DNA of 64,000 nucleotides from Allacma fusca (lineage: Eukaryota > Arthropoda > Collembola > Symphypleona > Sminthuridae). Both the position numbers and the translations under genes were made by a program. Each line of letters starts with the position of its first letter. Positions within the stretch are counted from its first letter, which is position 1. Of this stretch, positions 51,148-64,000 are shown in pieces. Location: assembly GCA_947179485.1 (NCBI GenBank), contig OX359246.1:43813632-43877631 (forward strand), read 5' to 3'. The notes below the pieces were generated by a model that was not told the DNA's origin, ran no database searches, and saw nothing but the letters and a program-made list of their open reading frames with translations.

Positions 51148-53611
51148 AGTTAAAGGATTTGTGAGCCTGGGAGCTTTTACCATATGCAGAATCCAGAGTC
51201 CAGGTTTTGTTCTTGGGATTTACCGCAGTTCCCTAGGTGATGTGTGCGGTTCCATTAATTAACGTTTACTTATTTAGAGGAGTGTGGTGAAGTGGTTCCA
51301 TAAATAACTTCCCCCGAATGAGTTGTTTCAATTTGTTCCAGAGCCATCCTGAAACCATATAACAATTTCTGCTACATTTGAATTTAGAGTCGGTGATTAT
51401 AATCTCGGAGGATTCCATCCCCATAAACTTTTCAAGGGAATAGCCTTTTAGACGGGAATATTCTAAAATAATCCCTACTTTTCTAAGAATTTCTTGGATC
51501 CCAGAAATCATGTTCGTGAGCCAAAACTCAGTTAAGAAACTTAGATTTTTCAGAATTCCTCCAAATCTCAAAAGACTCGGCGCTATTGACAACTTTGGTG
51601 TAGACAATGTTGACATTCAATCAGGTCCGGCTCTTTTAGAGCTTCCTCCAATTTTTTTTTGAATCCATACTGACCCCTTTAAGAACCATTTTTTCCAGGC
51701 GTGAAATCATTCCTGTAGGGACCTCCAAGTTCTTAATGTGTCTTTAGAAACTTTGCTTTCAGTGTTTACACATTGGATATTCCCCCTGTATCATATATGG
51801 GGATGCTATTGAGCAAGGATGGATTTAGAAGATCAATTTATTCACTTTGAAAAGTTACCCAGGGAAAAACTTTTGATTTCTCAGGGAAGTTTCCATGAGA
51901 GAGAGAAAAAAGGTAATTTTCAATGGGGAGAAGATTTTTCATCACTGAAGATAATGTTCCTGTAGGGATTTGGAGACTCACGTCGGATTACATTTCCCGT
52001 CCACCATAATCAATAAGACCCGAAGATGAGTTTTTCCTTTGGATAAAATAAATTATGGGTGTGCAGAGCCAAGGTGTTGTAAAGTAATTTTGAGGGAAAT
52101 ATGGTGACTAAAAAGGTAGGCGTGAGGGAGTGTGGATGACGACTTTGCTGTCCCGGTTCGAAAATTTTGTCAGTCCAGAAAAGATTATTTTTCTCCGAAG
52201 TTTTGAAAATTATAGTAGATTTTTCATGGAATTGGTGAGGACAGTGGAAATTGACTCCAGGAAAATGATAAACTCTTGGACGGTAATTACGTAGAACATC
52301 TGTTCATAGAGGATGGGTTAGGCCAGCTGAGATATGTACATATGTACATACATAGCCTGGAATACACAAAATATATTGTATTATGATTACTATAAAATCA
52401 CCTAAGTTTACTACTGACAATGACTTTCATGTACGTACCTATGTTCATGGAGACAGTTGGATTTCCCCGTCCATAAAGAGGATCAGAGGATTATCTTGTC
52501 CGTGACTTGATCCGGACATAAAATTTTTGCTGGGTGACTCTGTTAAAATTCATGGACTACATATAGGTACTGGAATGCCCTATTGTTCCTTATGTGTATA
52601 TCTACAGGATATGTATCTATAAATGATTGGGCCTGGATGTACCTTCCATGAAATGTTCCTCTGTGACCATGACTGTCGCCAGTAATGCAGTTTATAGGAA
52701 GTGTCCAGACGTGGGCAATTGGGCTGGCCATACATACCATGTCCCAAGCTCGGGGGAAATTCTGTACTATATACGTGACATTTTATAGTCTTCAAGTAAA
52801 ATTCGAACAGGCACTGTGGGTACATCCTCAGGACAGTTTTCACAGATAGAGTCCTATATCCTTGATGATGCTGGGAAGAAAGCCTAACAGGAAAACAGAA
52901 AAAAGAATTACAACCGGAAATAAACCCAACTATTACATTATTGCCATCTATAAATGTGTAGCAGTTACCATTTCAAGGGATGCTATGTCAGAACTTATTG
53001 TTAGGGGCTACGCTAAACACTAAAGCAATGTGGATATTTTGTGGACACTACTTGAGGGAAAGGCCGGGCTGGGTCTGTACTGTAAACTGTAACCTCGAGA
53101 CATGTGCCGGTAGTCCGGCATAAAATTCTTAATGTGATCGGACGAAATACAGAGATATAAGTATGTATATATAGATTGAATTTACAATAATCCTCGTGGA
53201 AGATGTGCTGGAACGTCCAGCCGAGCAAGTCAATCCGGAATGAAAAACCATGACCGTAAATGTACAGGGCTTGGTCCTTGGTCTCTGCCCAGTAGTGACT
53301 GTTATTTCACAAATATCCCAAATAGACTTCACTTCTCAACTCAACCCTCATCAAAAATGAAATAGACTTTGAAGGAGCTTTAGTTTTTTGAGGATTCGAG
53401 TTGATATTTTTCCAGTGTCTTCCGCCTCCACGGCAGCCATCTTCATCTCTCAGTCCAAACACTCAATTCTCACAAGGACGGAATCCATGAATGTCTTTGT
53501 CCATTTATATTTTTTCAACTTCCATAATGTGACCCTATACTTAGGTGAACCTTGAGTCCATGCTGTACCTGACCGTATCTCAGACCTATAATTCTGTTAA
53601 CCAGTAGATTT

Positions 53612-53648
53612 AGGCACAACTACCTCAACGCGCAAACGCGAGGTGCCT
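53612..53648. repeat. CpG-rich imperfect hairpin
   Basis: AGGCAC, CCTC and CGCG on the left side pair with CGCG, AGG and TGCCT on the right, with small bulges and a loop of CAAA. It stands out in AT-rich intron DNA. Confidence 0.5.
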
Positions 53649-55282
53649 GAATGCCCGACACGTTTTCAAATTTCGCGGGATTTCATAAATACTTGTGTAA
53701 AATTATAGTTTCACGTTTCTTAAAGTGAATACACTATGCGCATGCTCTGTGTAGAGTCTAATAAGCTGAATATTCTCTAACCACCTGAAAAGAACCTACT
53801 TGAGGGTTCCTTAATGATGAATCACAAAAATATTGTAATTTTTCAAAAATAATGGATGCTGTAATAATTACTACCATAGCGTAATAATTATTATATTTAA
53901 TTTATTTAAAATTTCAAGGACACTCTTAATTTTGTAGTTAATGGGGTTTTATTGTGCGTGCCTTCTTTTAAAAAAACTATGGTCCTTCGAGCCGGATACG
54001 CGTTCCCTACAAATGAATAAATTACAATTCAGGAGCGTTTATGTACTTATAAGTACACATAGCATCGTGTACAGAATTCCACCCGAATTTTTGCAAACAA
54101 GTCACAGGCTCCAGCATTCTCAGAGACTGTAGTGATACAGCAGATAAAAGCCCATCAGGCTCCTGAATTCCTTTGACTCTCCGCACGTCTGAATCGTTGA
54201 GCAATCATCCGAATGACTGGCTACCACTGTACCGTATAACCTTTTGTGACTGGTCATTCATCACTCCCTATATCATTTCAGTCCCGGCCGGAAATTACCC
54301 ATACCTTCACATCAAATTCCACAGCGTCCCTTCCTTATTCCCTATATATATACATATATGCATATACAACCCTATTTCGTAGTTTTGAAAGCTCGTCTCC
54401 TATACCTCCATCACTAATAAGGCTCTATCACCATTTCCTTCAATAGCCCATAAATGTGACCCTCTCATATCAACGGTCATGGTTCAATTTAAACAGTCGC
54501 CCATCTATGAAACCCCTCCTATTAAATCCCTGTCGTTGTCGCTGGTGTCATAATAACTCAAGACAAATAATGGAGGAGGGGATGGGTTGGTATTTCTTAT
54601 TTACCTCGACATTCAAACACATACAGATATCTACATTGAATTTACATCCATATATATATATAATAAACACACTATATACATATACTACATTACATAGTAT
54701 AAGCCTAATTCCGGAATCCTTCTCAATAGCAATTCCACACATACTAAAAAGTAGGATAGTGTTTTTTTTGTTGTTTTACAAATTGTACATGTATCTACAT
54801 ACACCAACTCTTCGACGTTTCAATGTGAACTTGGATTTATTTTCAATGAATTTCTTACACGAAATTTCCTCCAGCTCTGACAAACCATTCCCTTGAGAGT
54901 CTGCAGTTGAAAGTTTCTTAAGAGCTGTCTGTCTCCCTGTCACTCAAGGCCGTCTAGGTGGTATATCTGTACAGATGGAGAAATATACAGCCCAAGCGAA
55001 AAAAAATATTGCTTTTTTATCAACTCCAAAATACTACAACCTATGAATGCCCATTACTCATATATTTACAGCCTCATAGAGTCAAGTTAAAGATTACTTT
55101 AACAAAAATGAAGAAGTTTCTAGTAGTATAAAATGGTACTTTAAAAAAAGGTCATACGAAAGAAACTATATCAGCTTGATGCTTTTTTTTTGACATTTGC
55201 CGTCTTCAAACAATTTATTTACACTACTGGCTCAATGAGACCCATGACTTATGTTTTTTTCTTTCTCTTTGTATCGCTTTAG

Positions 55283-55513
55283 ATCGGAGCTTCATCCTGA
55301 GCAATGCTCACTCACCAGACAGTGCCATAATTTACTGCAGTGACATTTTCTGTCGGATGAGTGGCTTCAGCCGGGCTGAAGTAATGCAGAAGTCAGCCTT
55401 GTGCCCCTTCATGCACGGACCCCTCACCTCATCCACAGTGGTCCAACAGATCCGGCAGAGTCTTCTGGGTGAGGAGGAGAAACACATGGAATTGCTCTAC
55501 TACCGTAAAGACG
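55283..55513 (+). CDS. KCNH2: ERG-type voltage-gated K+ channel, coding exon 2 (PAS domain)
   Basis: 231 nt complete the split Asn26 codon and encode residues to 102, ending YYRKDG before GTAAGT at 55514 (phase 1). The protein aligns with human ERG residue for residue without gaps: F29, N33, Y43, C44, D46, F48, C49, G53, and S55-RAEVMQ-61, F68, HGP 70-72. This is most of the eag/PAS domain. As far as I recall, 231 nt is also the length of human KCNH2 exon 2. Differences from the usual ERG core CNDGFCEL are Ser45, Ile47, Arg50 and Met51. The next exon lies beyond 64000. Confidence 0.95.
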
Positions 55514-56200
55514 GTAAGTCTCCCAATAGTTATCTTGATCAGTGATTCCGGCAACTTAATATAACTCCCATAGCCTTACCTATATACAATATAGTTCTAT
55601 ATCCTCCCCAATATAACTGACTCCCCTTTAACATTACCCTTAACCAAGGGCACAAATTTTATTGACACTACTACAATCATCCAAAGTTTCCTATACGGAT
55701 TCCCTCCCAATAGGAACATTTTCTCGGGAGTCAAAGTACTGATAAAAATTCTCATTTACTACATTTTAATTTGTACCCTTGTACAGGAGCATCGGATTTT
55801 ATGGATCCAACTTTGCTCCTCACAAAAAAAGGAGGGTACACTGCATAAGGATAATAATGTTTAGATATATCTGTATGTGCACAAAATTCCCCTCTGACAC
55901 TATCAACGTATCCTCATACATAAGAAATTACGTAGATACATACATACATACTGGGAACACATAAAGTCATGTACAATACGATAATTCCTCCCAGACACTT
56001 TCTTCAGGTCACATGCCAATTTTTTTTTCAGGCTCAAATTTATATTATCTAAAATTTCGTGTACTGTAAATACGATTGCTACACAAGGTACAAGGATTCC
56101 CCAGTACATCTTATTGTATATAGTTTATAAGTGTATGTGTATTTATACTGCCTCAGGAATTTATTGAGTATGAAACCCATTTTTTACACTATTGCTCAAA

Positions 56201-56243
56201 GAGAGAGAGTGAGTGAGTGAGAGTGAGAGAGAGAGAGAGAGAG
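56201..56243 (+). repeat. (GA)n/(GTGA)n microsatellite
   Basis: GA runs around GTGA units. Confidence 0.9.
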
Positions 56244-58395
56244 TAACTACCTATTCGTAACGATAGGGAGGGTTGTCCCATCCTAGGATTTATTGCTTTT
56301 CTCGCACTTTCTTCGTCCTCCTCCATCACCTCCTTCTTTTCTCCTTGTGTCTTCCTCCCCTCCTTCCCTTCACTCTCTATATGGCGTGTCTGGGGCTCCC
56401 AAGGAAATTCTGAATTATTACCTTCCATGTCCTCTCAGACAACCCTGAAGTCTTGGTTTTCGACTGTGTGTCTGTATCTATAATTATATGTAGCTAGGAG
56501 CATTGAGGCAATCAAAAGGCCTTTCTCACAATCATCCTCCTCATACAGGAAACTTCACTGACGAGGCATTTTTTTCTCCTCAACTTGAATCATCCCATTA
56601 GCCTTTAATATTTTTCAAACTTCATCCCTGATGAATTTACAACTTGACATGTAATTAACTCTCCCATATATATATATACATATATACTCCTCTTTACACT
56701 GACTACATACATACATACAATACTATTTTTATAGATACATATTGTGCATTCCTTTGATTGCTATTTCCAAGATAAATTTCTACTTTAGAAATAAAAATTG
56801 CGGGGTTATTTACACCCAGTGTTTTGAATATTTTCCAAAAATGCATCCTCTCGGAATCGTAAGGAAGATCCCAGGATCGTTAGGACTTATGAAAGAATTT
56901 AGCATAATAGAGAATTATGAGGACTCCCGAAAGTCCAGAATTACTCTGAATTTGTATTCAGAGCTGTGTGATCCAATAAAAAATACATAAGACTAAAGAC
57001 ATCATAAGTTTCCTCCGTGGCTCTCTTGTGTGGGCTGTATACACATATGTAAATACATACATATATGTAAGTGTAGGTATACTTATAGGTACATACGTAG
57101 AAACAAACTAGGAAGAAATGGCTCTGTCTCAAGTTCCTCTAGAATATAACGTTCTCCTATTTCCTCCAAAATGAAAAAAAAAACAAGAATTTTCTAATTC
57201 CTGGAACATTTAATACAGGATACTCATCTCAAATAAAAGTATACTTTTATGTTCCTATATACAAATACTATATAAATTCGGATCTTTACTCCCACTGTAG
57301 GAACAATTACAGTGGACAGTATTTATAAAAGGAGCCCTAGACGAAACAAATGCAATAATTATTAAATATCTACTTTAATTGAAAACTTGAGGCTTAATTT
57401 TTTAAATAAAAAAATGAATAGATACTGGACGATTCAAGGGGACGGATTCTAAAAAATTATTATTTGAGCACCCACAGAGAAAGTCCTCTTTACCAGGGAG
57501 ATTTCTCACAGTGAGAGTACACTGTATGCCTGTATGTATATCCTTCGTCCCACTATATAAGGATCCACTCCTGTGGACTACATCCAGGGATGAGAGGTAC
57601 CTGGGCCACAAGAGACCATCCAATAAAGGCTCTTACTCCAATGTAATACAGATAGTAGTGGAAACATAAAATCGAGAATTCCTTCGGACTCTGTAGCTCC
57701 GGAATGAGTTGGAATATTTACGAGGGCCTGTAATGAGAGGGAAATAAGGATCAGATGAAGAAACTACTGGAAGCTAAGGATGAGACGGTGAAAGTTGGGG
57801 GAAAAATGAAGGGGCTGTAACTGATAGAGGAAGAAGCTCTAAAGCTATAGATAAGGCTCTTACTCTTTAATACTACATACGTATATGTACATATTGCCGG
57901 ATAATAAAATAGAGCAAGACTGAGCTGGAGCGTTGAAAAGGAGGCTTTGAAAAGAGGGCTTTGACAAGTGAGCGGTAGTACGGAGTGCTCTCAATGTGAA
58001 GGATCCCCTTGGAAAATACATTTTTGCAGGAAATGTGTGACTGTCTGTATAACCCCACAGTAATTTTTCGACTTGTATTAAATGATGTCGAAATAAAGAA
58101 TTTTGCCCCTATCAAAGGCGACTCTTGTAGCCCGAGCCCACTGTATTTCCTGGTGGTTTAGTGCATACGAGCATTTCTATAATAATTATGTATAGTTGGA
58201 GGTCCTTGGGATAGCTGGAGCATATCGCCCATAAAACTCATCCACTTAACCTGGAATGAAGTATTAAGGAATGTAATCAGGCCGAACAGGTCTAATTTTA
58301 TGGGCGTACGTATACATTCACATACATATGTGTGCTCACATATTATAGGGTCTTCATCAGTTAAGGAGGACCTTGTGTAATTATGTTCTTGTACG

Positions 58396-58423
58396 TGTGT
58401 GTGTGTGTGTGTGTGTGTGTGTA
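58396..58423 (+). repeat. (GT)14 microsatellite
   Basis: Uninterrupted GT run. Confidence 0.95.
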
Positions 58424-58777
58424 TCTGTATGTGTATTTATATACAAGCTCATAGACACTTACATTAGTCCCTCAATATCCTTATATTAACTTGATGTGGA
58501 CAGTGTTGTCAAAAAGGGACTTCGTATGTAAAGGAGTAAATTCTGTGGGCTCCATGAATGGCCCTCCGAATTTCCCTGTGTGAATGGGACGGTCGTCAGA
58601 AGCGTTGGAAATTCCCCACTGTGAGTAATCACCGGGTCCGACCATGCAATTGAAAAATTCTTGCGGTGGAGACCTGTTATTACATCAGTACTTACACGCT
58701 CGGATGCGCCAGGAAACTCCGGGTATTTCTGCATTCACAGAGTTTTCCGCTGAATTAACTCCTATGTATGGGGACTC

Positions 58778-58794
58778 ATATATATATATATATA
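58778..58794 (+). repeat. (AT)n microsatellite
   Basis: Short pure AT run. Confidence 0.85.
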
Positions 58795-60659
58795 GCCCTT
58801 CCATGACGGGCTTGTGTCGATGCGGGCGTCCTGATTGCAACCATTCTGTATCAATAAGTATATAGTATTTAACTATCCCAAAGATATGTATCTACATATG
58901 TATATGTAAATACAGTGGACTCTCTCCGTAGTAGACGGAACGCTGGGGACAGTATATCTCTTGTAGGGATCAAATCTTCCGAGACATACTCCGTTTAGCA
59001 CAATGTAAATTTCCCCCACTGCCCGAGTATATCAGGGTAAGGGGACATTTTGCTTCAATCAGGGATCCTTTGGATAAGGTGTGTTCACTTTAAGCTCTCA
59101 CTATGTGCGTACATAGGAATTGCATACGGGCATTTCTCCATTTATGTAATTTTGTAGTGATTACATAACCTGATGAAGAAATGAGGCCTCTTGTTCCTAG
59201 AGACATGTCTTGGCTATTCGGAGGCAGAGCTGTGGGTATAGGTAGATACGCGTGTGATTACCTCGATCTCCACAAATAAGACATAATGATTCGATTAGAG
59301 GAATGAATGGAAAAAGTTGGTCTCATTTCCTGGTATGGTTGCCATTGCTGGAGTTGCCACCATTTTAAGTTACCTTGTGCGAATGCCCTGTCTGTGTAAA
59401 AAAGACGAATTTTGACTGATTGGGAGTATTAAGGTAAAGTGCTTCTAAGAGTAATTATGTGAGGATGGTCCCTGAGAGTTTGTCAACTTTAGGAGGAAAT
59501 TCTAAGACATAGATAATTATATATCCTTCACTTGTACTGTATTTGTCACTTTGTGGTTTGAACGCTCCGGGACTGAAATTCAAATTGAATAAGAATTTCA
59601 GAATTATTTGGGAAAAAACTAATAAAAATAGTGTTTACAATTATTGGGTGATAATTGCTTTTGTGGAGCACTATATATTTGCACTCTATCAGAAACAAGA
59701 TGTATTTGATAGTATTTGAATGATTTCACTGTCGTTATTATATTTGTGATACTTCATCTCCGTGAGGTGATCATCTCAACTGTTCTTAACATGAGGACTA
59801 CCCTTAATTTTTTTTCTTAGCTTAGTTTTGGTTCTTAGCGTGAGAATTAGTATGCACAAGGACCCACATTGTCAGAACTCATTCGGAATTTCAATTTTCA
59901 TTTGAGAATATTTTATTCGATTTTGATGAGCAGTTCGGTATTTGAAAGTGCGGATTTGTCTTTTAAATGAGGCTTTGAATTTTGAGGCAGAAGTGGGAAA
60001 TGTAAACATCTGTGAAGGACTGTAAATTATTACTGCGACTCATAAGTCTTCGCCGACAGAATTACGTACATATGTACAGATTAAGCATATATGTACGTAT
60101 GTACATAGGTTATATGTACGCACTTGTAGTGCAGAGGGAATGTGCACATTACACATAATGATGTGTCTGCAGAGCGATCGATCCTCAGAAGTAACAACTT
60201 CAAAATGAACTGGCACATATGTATGTATCTACAGTACAATTGCGACCACATTTTTAATAATGCTCACAAGTACATCATTACAGTTCTGTTTGTTTGACTA
60301 ACAAGCAATCGTCCTGATTTGTCCATTCGGGATCGGTCTGGTTGTGAGGTTTCGTGAGCGTATGTAGGTCTGGTTTGCTCAGGTAAAGGCGCCTACAATC
60401 AAAAGCTTCTAACAATTCTGGGTAAACAAGAACTCGGCTAAATTAAAAGTGCTCATTTATTTGCCAAATCCTTAAGGAATTTCCTTTTTAATATTTGGTC
60501 TAATTAAGTCTAATAAATATGGGACAGGAATCATTAACATTTAAATGACTAAATTTTGGAAAGTCGGACACCTACCAAAAATCGCACAATTTAAATTTCA
60601 AGGATTTTCGCGCAAAGGTATCTATTTTATCTAGAAGATTGAATTTGAACATGCTGTGA

Positions 60660-60836
60660 GGGAACTTGACACTTGAATTTAAAATTAGACTCGAGTTTCA
60701 AGTTCCAACTTACGATTCATCTGTCAAGTTTAAACTCAAGTTTACATTTTTCAAGTTTAAAGCTTTTATGTACAACGGAGTTTAAACTCGAGTTACATAC
60801 TATTCGTGCTTGGAGTTGAAACTCGAATTTCAAGTT
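60660..60836. repeat. Degenerate repeat built on CAAGTTTAAACTCGAG
   Basis: At least six variants of CAAGTTTAAACTC(G/A)AGTTT, in both orientations, occur within about 175 bp. The unit is itself nearly palindromic (GAGTTTAAACTC and AAACTCGAGTTT). Confidence 0.65.
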
Positions 60837-63800
60837 CACACTCACAGAGACTCAAAACATTAATTACTGAAGATGCCACAGAGTGGGATAATTACTTTGA
60901 ATGTTAATTTCTCGGTACTTAAAACTATAGATATGCTTTATCATAGGGAACTCACAATGCATCGGAAAAGTAATTGATACCCCACCCCTATAGTGTCAGA
61001 ATTATCCCAACCAATAAAAACATTCAATTTCCCTCCTTCGACATCAACTGGATAGCCCTACTTTGCAAAACATTGAAAAAATCCGAGGTGATTCATTTTT
61101 CAGTGTGGAACGCTTCGCCCTTGACTCTTCGCACATCGAAATAGTGGAAAAGTTCGAAGTGTAAGGGTGTTTGGTGGAGTAAGCCCCACAGGTTAAGTAC
61201 GCAGGAACTTTTCCTACCTCGTAAATACTTTCAACACAATATCCCTCACTACTCTCAAACAAAATCTCTTTCCCAATCCTGAGGGGCGGACATGTCACAA
61301 CGTTTGCTTCTCCGGGGCAAAAAGAATATTGAAATATGTATGCACATATCTTGCCCTCTAAAAAACCATTCCAACCGTTTTCCCCTCTAAAATATGATTT
61401 GTATAAGTTCACCTTTGCATCTTACCCCACCACACGCACATACATATATAACATTATCCCCAAATATCTTTCCAATATACATGCATATGTACATTACTAC
61501 ATTCGTAAGAATCCTATGTACATAAGGAAAGGCTCCGAGTTGGACCATCATTCCCATCAAACATTTGTACTCTAGAGAGCAAGGGATTGAACTACTAGGT
61601 CCATGACTAGGATAACTTCGTCCCCATATAATTTCATATACATATAAGATAAATATATGTACACGCATATTATCCAATGCACCCAAGTACTTTGCCCTTG
61701 TTATGTTACTAATAACAAGGACTTTCTTTATTGTTACTCGACTACTTTCAAGTACTTACTTTCCCAACTATCAACGTCAGGCTCAGGCCATTCCTCTAAG
61801 TCTAAAACTCTAACTCCTGCCATGGTTATTTCCAATGACCAACGTAACTTGATTTTCTTTTCCTCTCCTCCGCTTAGGTAGGAATACTTCCTTAGAAAAA
61901 CTTTACCTTTCACACATGTTTCGGGAAGTGGGAGCAGTACATACATACTTAAGGATCCACTATACGTGTAGGTTCAAGTAATCAATGGGACGTACTTGCA
62001 CAACTGTGTGTTGTCCTCCTACAAGGGAATATTTATACCCTGAACTATATGAATATCTAGTGTAATTCCACGTCATTGGAGGATACATATCTACATTACA
62101 TACATACATGCATGCATAAAAAAATACATAAAAATTATTTTTGCGTCTTCACTCATCTATGTATAAGTGTGCAGTAGTTACAAAGGAAAGGAGAGCGACG
62201 GGGAATAAACAAGTCTAAGGTTTTTATTACCCTTCCCTAAACAAGCTAACATGTTATATTATTGTGCGCCTCTCTCGAAGAGTGTAGGTAAACATAGGCC
62301 CAATGCCTTCTTGTACGAAAGGCCTCATCCTCATTACCGTGTGACTCGGAAGTCCGTATAGACAGTCTCTCTTGTATGAATGTGGAGGAGTCTGCACACA
62401 TCCATAGGATTCCCTATACCTTGGAACTCCTGGCCCCCTCCTATGTACATACATATATGAAGCCGTCAAGGAAGGATTCCATATGCATATATGATGGAAT
62501 TAATGAGAAAAGTTTCAGGATTTGCTCCCAACTTTTTGTGTTTTTACAACCTGTGCTATTATCATCTCCTGCTCTTGGTATGTATGTACATGGAAGGATT
62601 TTAGGAGGAGTACCAAGCTGTAAGGTCCCACTCATCTGGAGGCTCCGGGGTTGGGAATCCCCATAATAATATTAACTCATTTCATTCAAGGGTTTCTATC
62701 TTAACAAGCTAAAAATCATTCCGGGATGAAGTGAAGGATTGGCTTTTAAAAGGGATTTTTCCCACGATTTCCTTCTCCACTCACTCCGTCCGTCAGTCTC
62801 CCTCGAGAGTGGGATATTCCCAAGCAGATCTTGGTATTTTCTTTTTTTTTTGGTACAAGGAGTAAAACTTGTGAAGCAATAATGTATGGGAGAAAAGCCA
62901 GACTTATGACTCCTTTCAATTTCCCTAAACCAAAGTATAATTTATTAGCTTGAGACATCACGGACCCGCAACCATCCAAGAAAAGGCGGATTTACATGAA
63001 AGAAGGAGGGTGAGGAAAAGGGGGCACTATGAGGCTGGCAGTTGAAAGCTGGAGCCATGCTCTTAAATTATAATAATACCATATTTTATACTCCGTACTG
63101 AAGCTATTACTAGGAGCAGTCAGAAACAACCCTGAGCCTTTGTAGGAATGAAGAATTCCCTAACTTTAGGCAAAGCCTGTTGCTCCGCTTAAATCTCATA
63201 TAACTCAAAATGCTTCGGTCTTTTAAACACTGAACTTCCTCACATTTGAATCTCCACTTCCATATGAGTTTCTAATAGAAACCTATATCTTTATATTAAA
63301 TACACCCCAGCGTTGTGTTGTATGTACAGGGCCTCAGGAAATATTTCTCAATCTCCCTCCTCCTACTGTTCTCACAGCTCTGTTATGAATTTTACAGAAT
63401 TAATTGAATTAAGGATATTTTTCCAAGACCATCTCTCCATAGGATTTTAACAACACCCATTCTGAAGGTCTTTCAGGGATTTAACCCATACATTCTGCAT
63501 ATGTAATTACTCATTTTGACAACTGACCCCTGGGTATTTTAAAAATCAATTGGCTTTTAGCTTTTGGGCTGAAGTGAGTGATGCTTACATGAAAGGTGAG
63601 ATGTAAGGGGTTATATTCAGAGAAGGAAAATTTCCTGGACTCTTGTATCTACATATGTACCCACAACTGAGGAGAAAGTCTCTTGTAAATTCCATGCTGG
63701 GCCGGATTTTGCATAAGACATCAAATGCACTGGAGAAAGTCAGGGAAAGCAAAGGGGGAAAGAGACAGCGTCACAAAGAGAATTTTATCAGCCCCATTGT

Positions 63801-64000
63801 TTGATTCAAAAGGTAGATTAGGATAACATATACTAGAGGCAGGGACAGAGACTATATGTATATATACATATGTAATGTCTATAGCCTATGAAGGATACGA
63901 GCTAGGAGTATATCTATACTGTAGAGATACCGTATCTACATATGGAGTTACGGAGAAGGAGGAAGAAGTGGAGGAAACCATATAAGAGAAACAATTTGAA

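Larger units (their letters stand above)
43495..55282 (+). other. KCNH2: Intron 1 of the ERG channel gene (11.8 kb)
   Basis: Bounded by GTAAGT at 43495 and CGCTTTAG ending at 55282. It contains a hAT-like MITE (46681-47051), GA-rich tracts, several TACATATGTA palindromes and a GC-rich hairpin near 53.6 kb. Frames inside are short and without recognisable domains, apart from a chance minus-strand frame across the MITE. An alternative first exon could lie here, but I found none. Confidence 0.85.
55514..64000 (+). other. KCNH2: Intron 2 of the ERG channel gene, 3' end outside window
   Basis: Starts with GTAAGT. No PAS, voltage-sensor or pore coding sequence was found up to the window end, so the intron is longer than 8.4 kb. 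It contains GA, GT and TA microsatellites, TACATATGTA palindromes and a CAAGTTTAAACTC-type repeat near 60.7 kb. A minus-strand frame at 61044-61412 (122 codons) looks fortuitous. Confidence 0.8.

Noticed and set aside
61044..61412. 122-codon minus-strand frame with several cysteines
   Set aside because: No signal peptide, recognisable cysteine pattern or splice context; it lies inside the channel intron and is probably chance.

Overview
The window is AT-rich nuclear DNA of an animal. Introns range from about 100 bp to nearly 12 kb, with GT..AG boundaries, AATAAA signals, many GA/CT, CA/GT and TA microsatellites and a very common palindrome TACATATGTA. The proteins are metazoan, and the ERG-type channel plus compact genes beside long repeat-filled stretches suggest an arthropod. 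A copepod crustacean such as a salmon louse is my best guess; this is an inference, not proven by the sequence.

Left part (1-15.6 kb): four protein-coding genes lie head to tail on the + strand. They are (i) the 3' part of a choline/ethanolamine phosphotransferase (CEPT1 family), (ii) a two-exon gene for a small protein with two membrane segments that I do not recognise, (iii) a two-exon gene for a small basic protein that I do not recognise, and (iv) a seven-exon aldo-keto reductase with an intact catalytic tetrad. Genes ii-iv each have a 3' splice-acceptor-like sequence 12-38 nt upstream of the ATG. This fits either short 5' UTR exons or spliced-leader trans-splicing. A 0.32-kb inverted-repeat element carrying two nuclear-receptor-type DR1 sites lies just upstream of gene iii.

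Middle part (15.6-42.8 kb): no coding exon can be supported in about 27 kb. It holds microsatellites, a CT-rich stretch that could be a leader exon or promoter (21.2-21.7 kb), a decayed tandem repeat of about 161 bp period (30.4-30.95 kb) and a fold-back element with 51-bp arms that match at 50 of 51 positions (31.35-31.98 kb).

Right part (42.8-64 kb): the 5' end of an ERG-type (KCNH2/6/7, Drosophila seizure) voltage-gated potassium channel. A leader with upstream ORFs precedes a 76-nt first coding exon, an 11.8-kb intron and a 231-nt second coding exon that encodes most of the N-terminal PAS (eag) domain. The rest of the window is the beginning of intron 2. Intron 1 contains a 371-bp hAT-like MITE with an 8-bp target-site duplication.

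The left genes are housekeeping or metabolic and the right gene is for excitability. Nothing in the sequence links them functionally. No tRNA, rRNA, CRISPR or autonomous transposase was seen.
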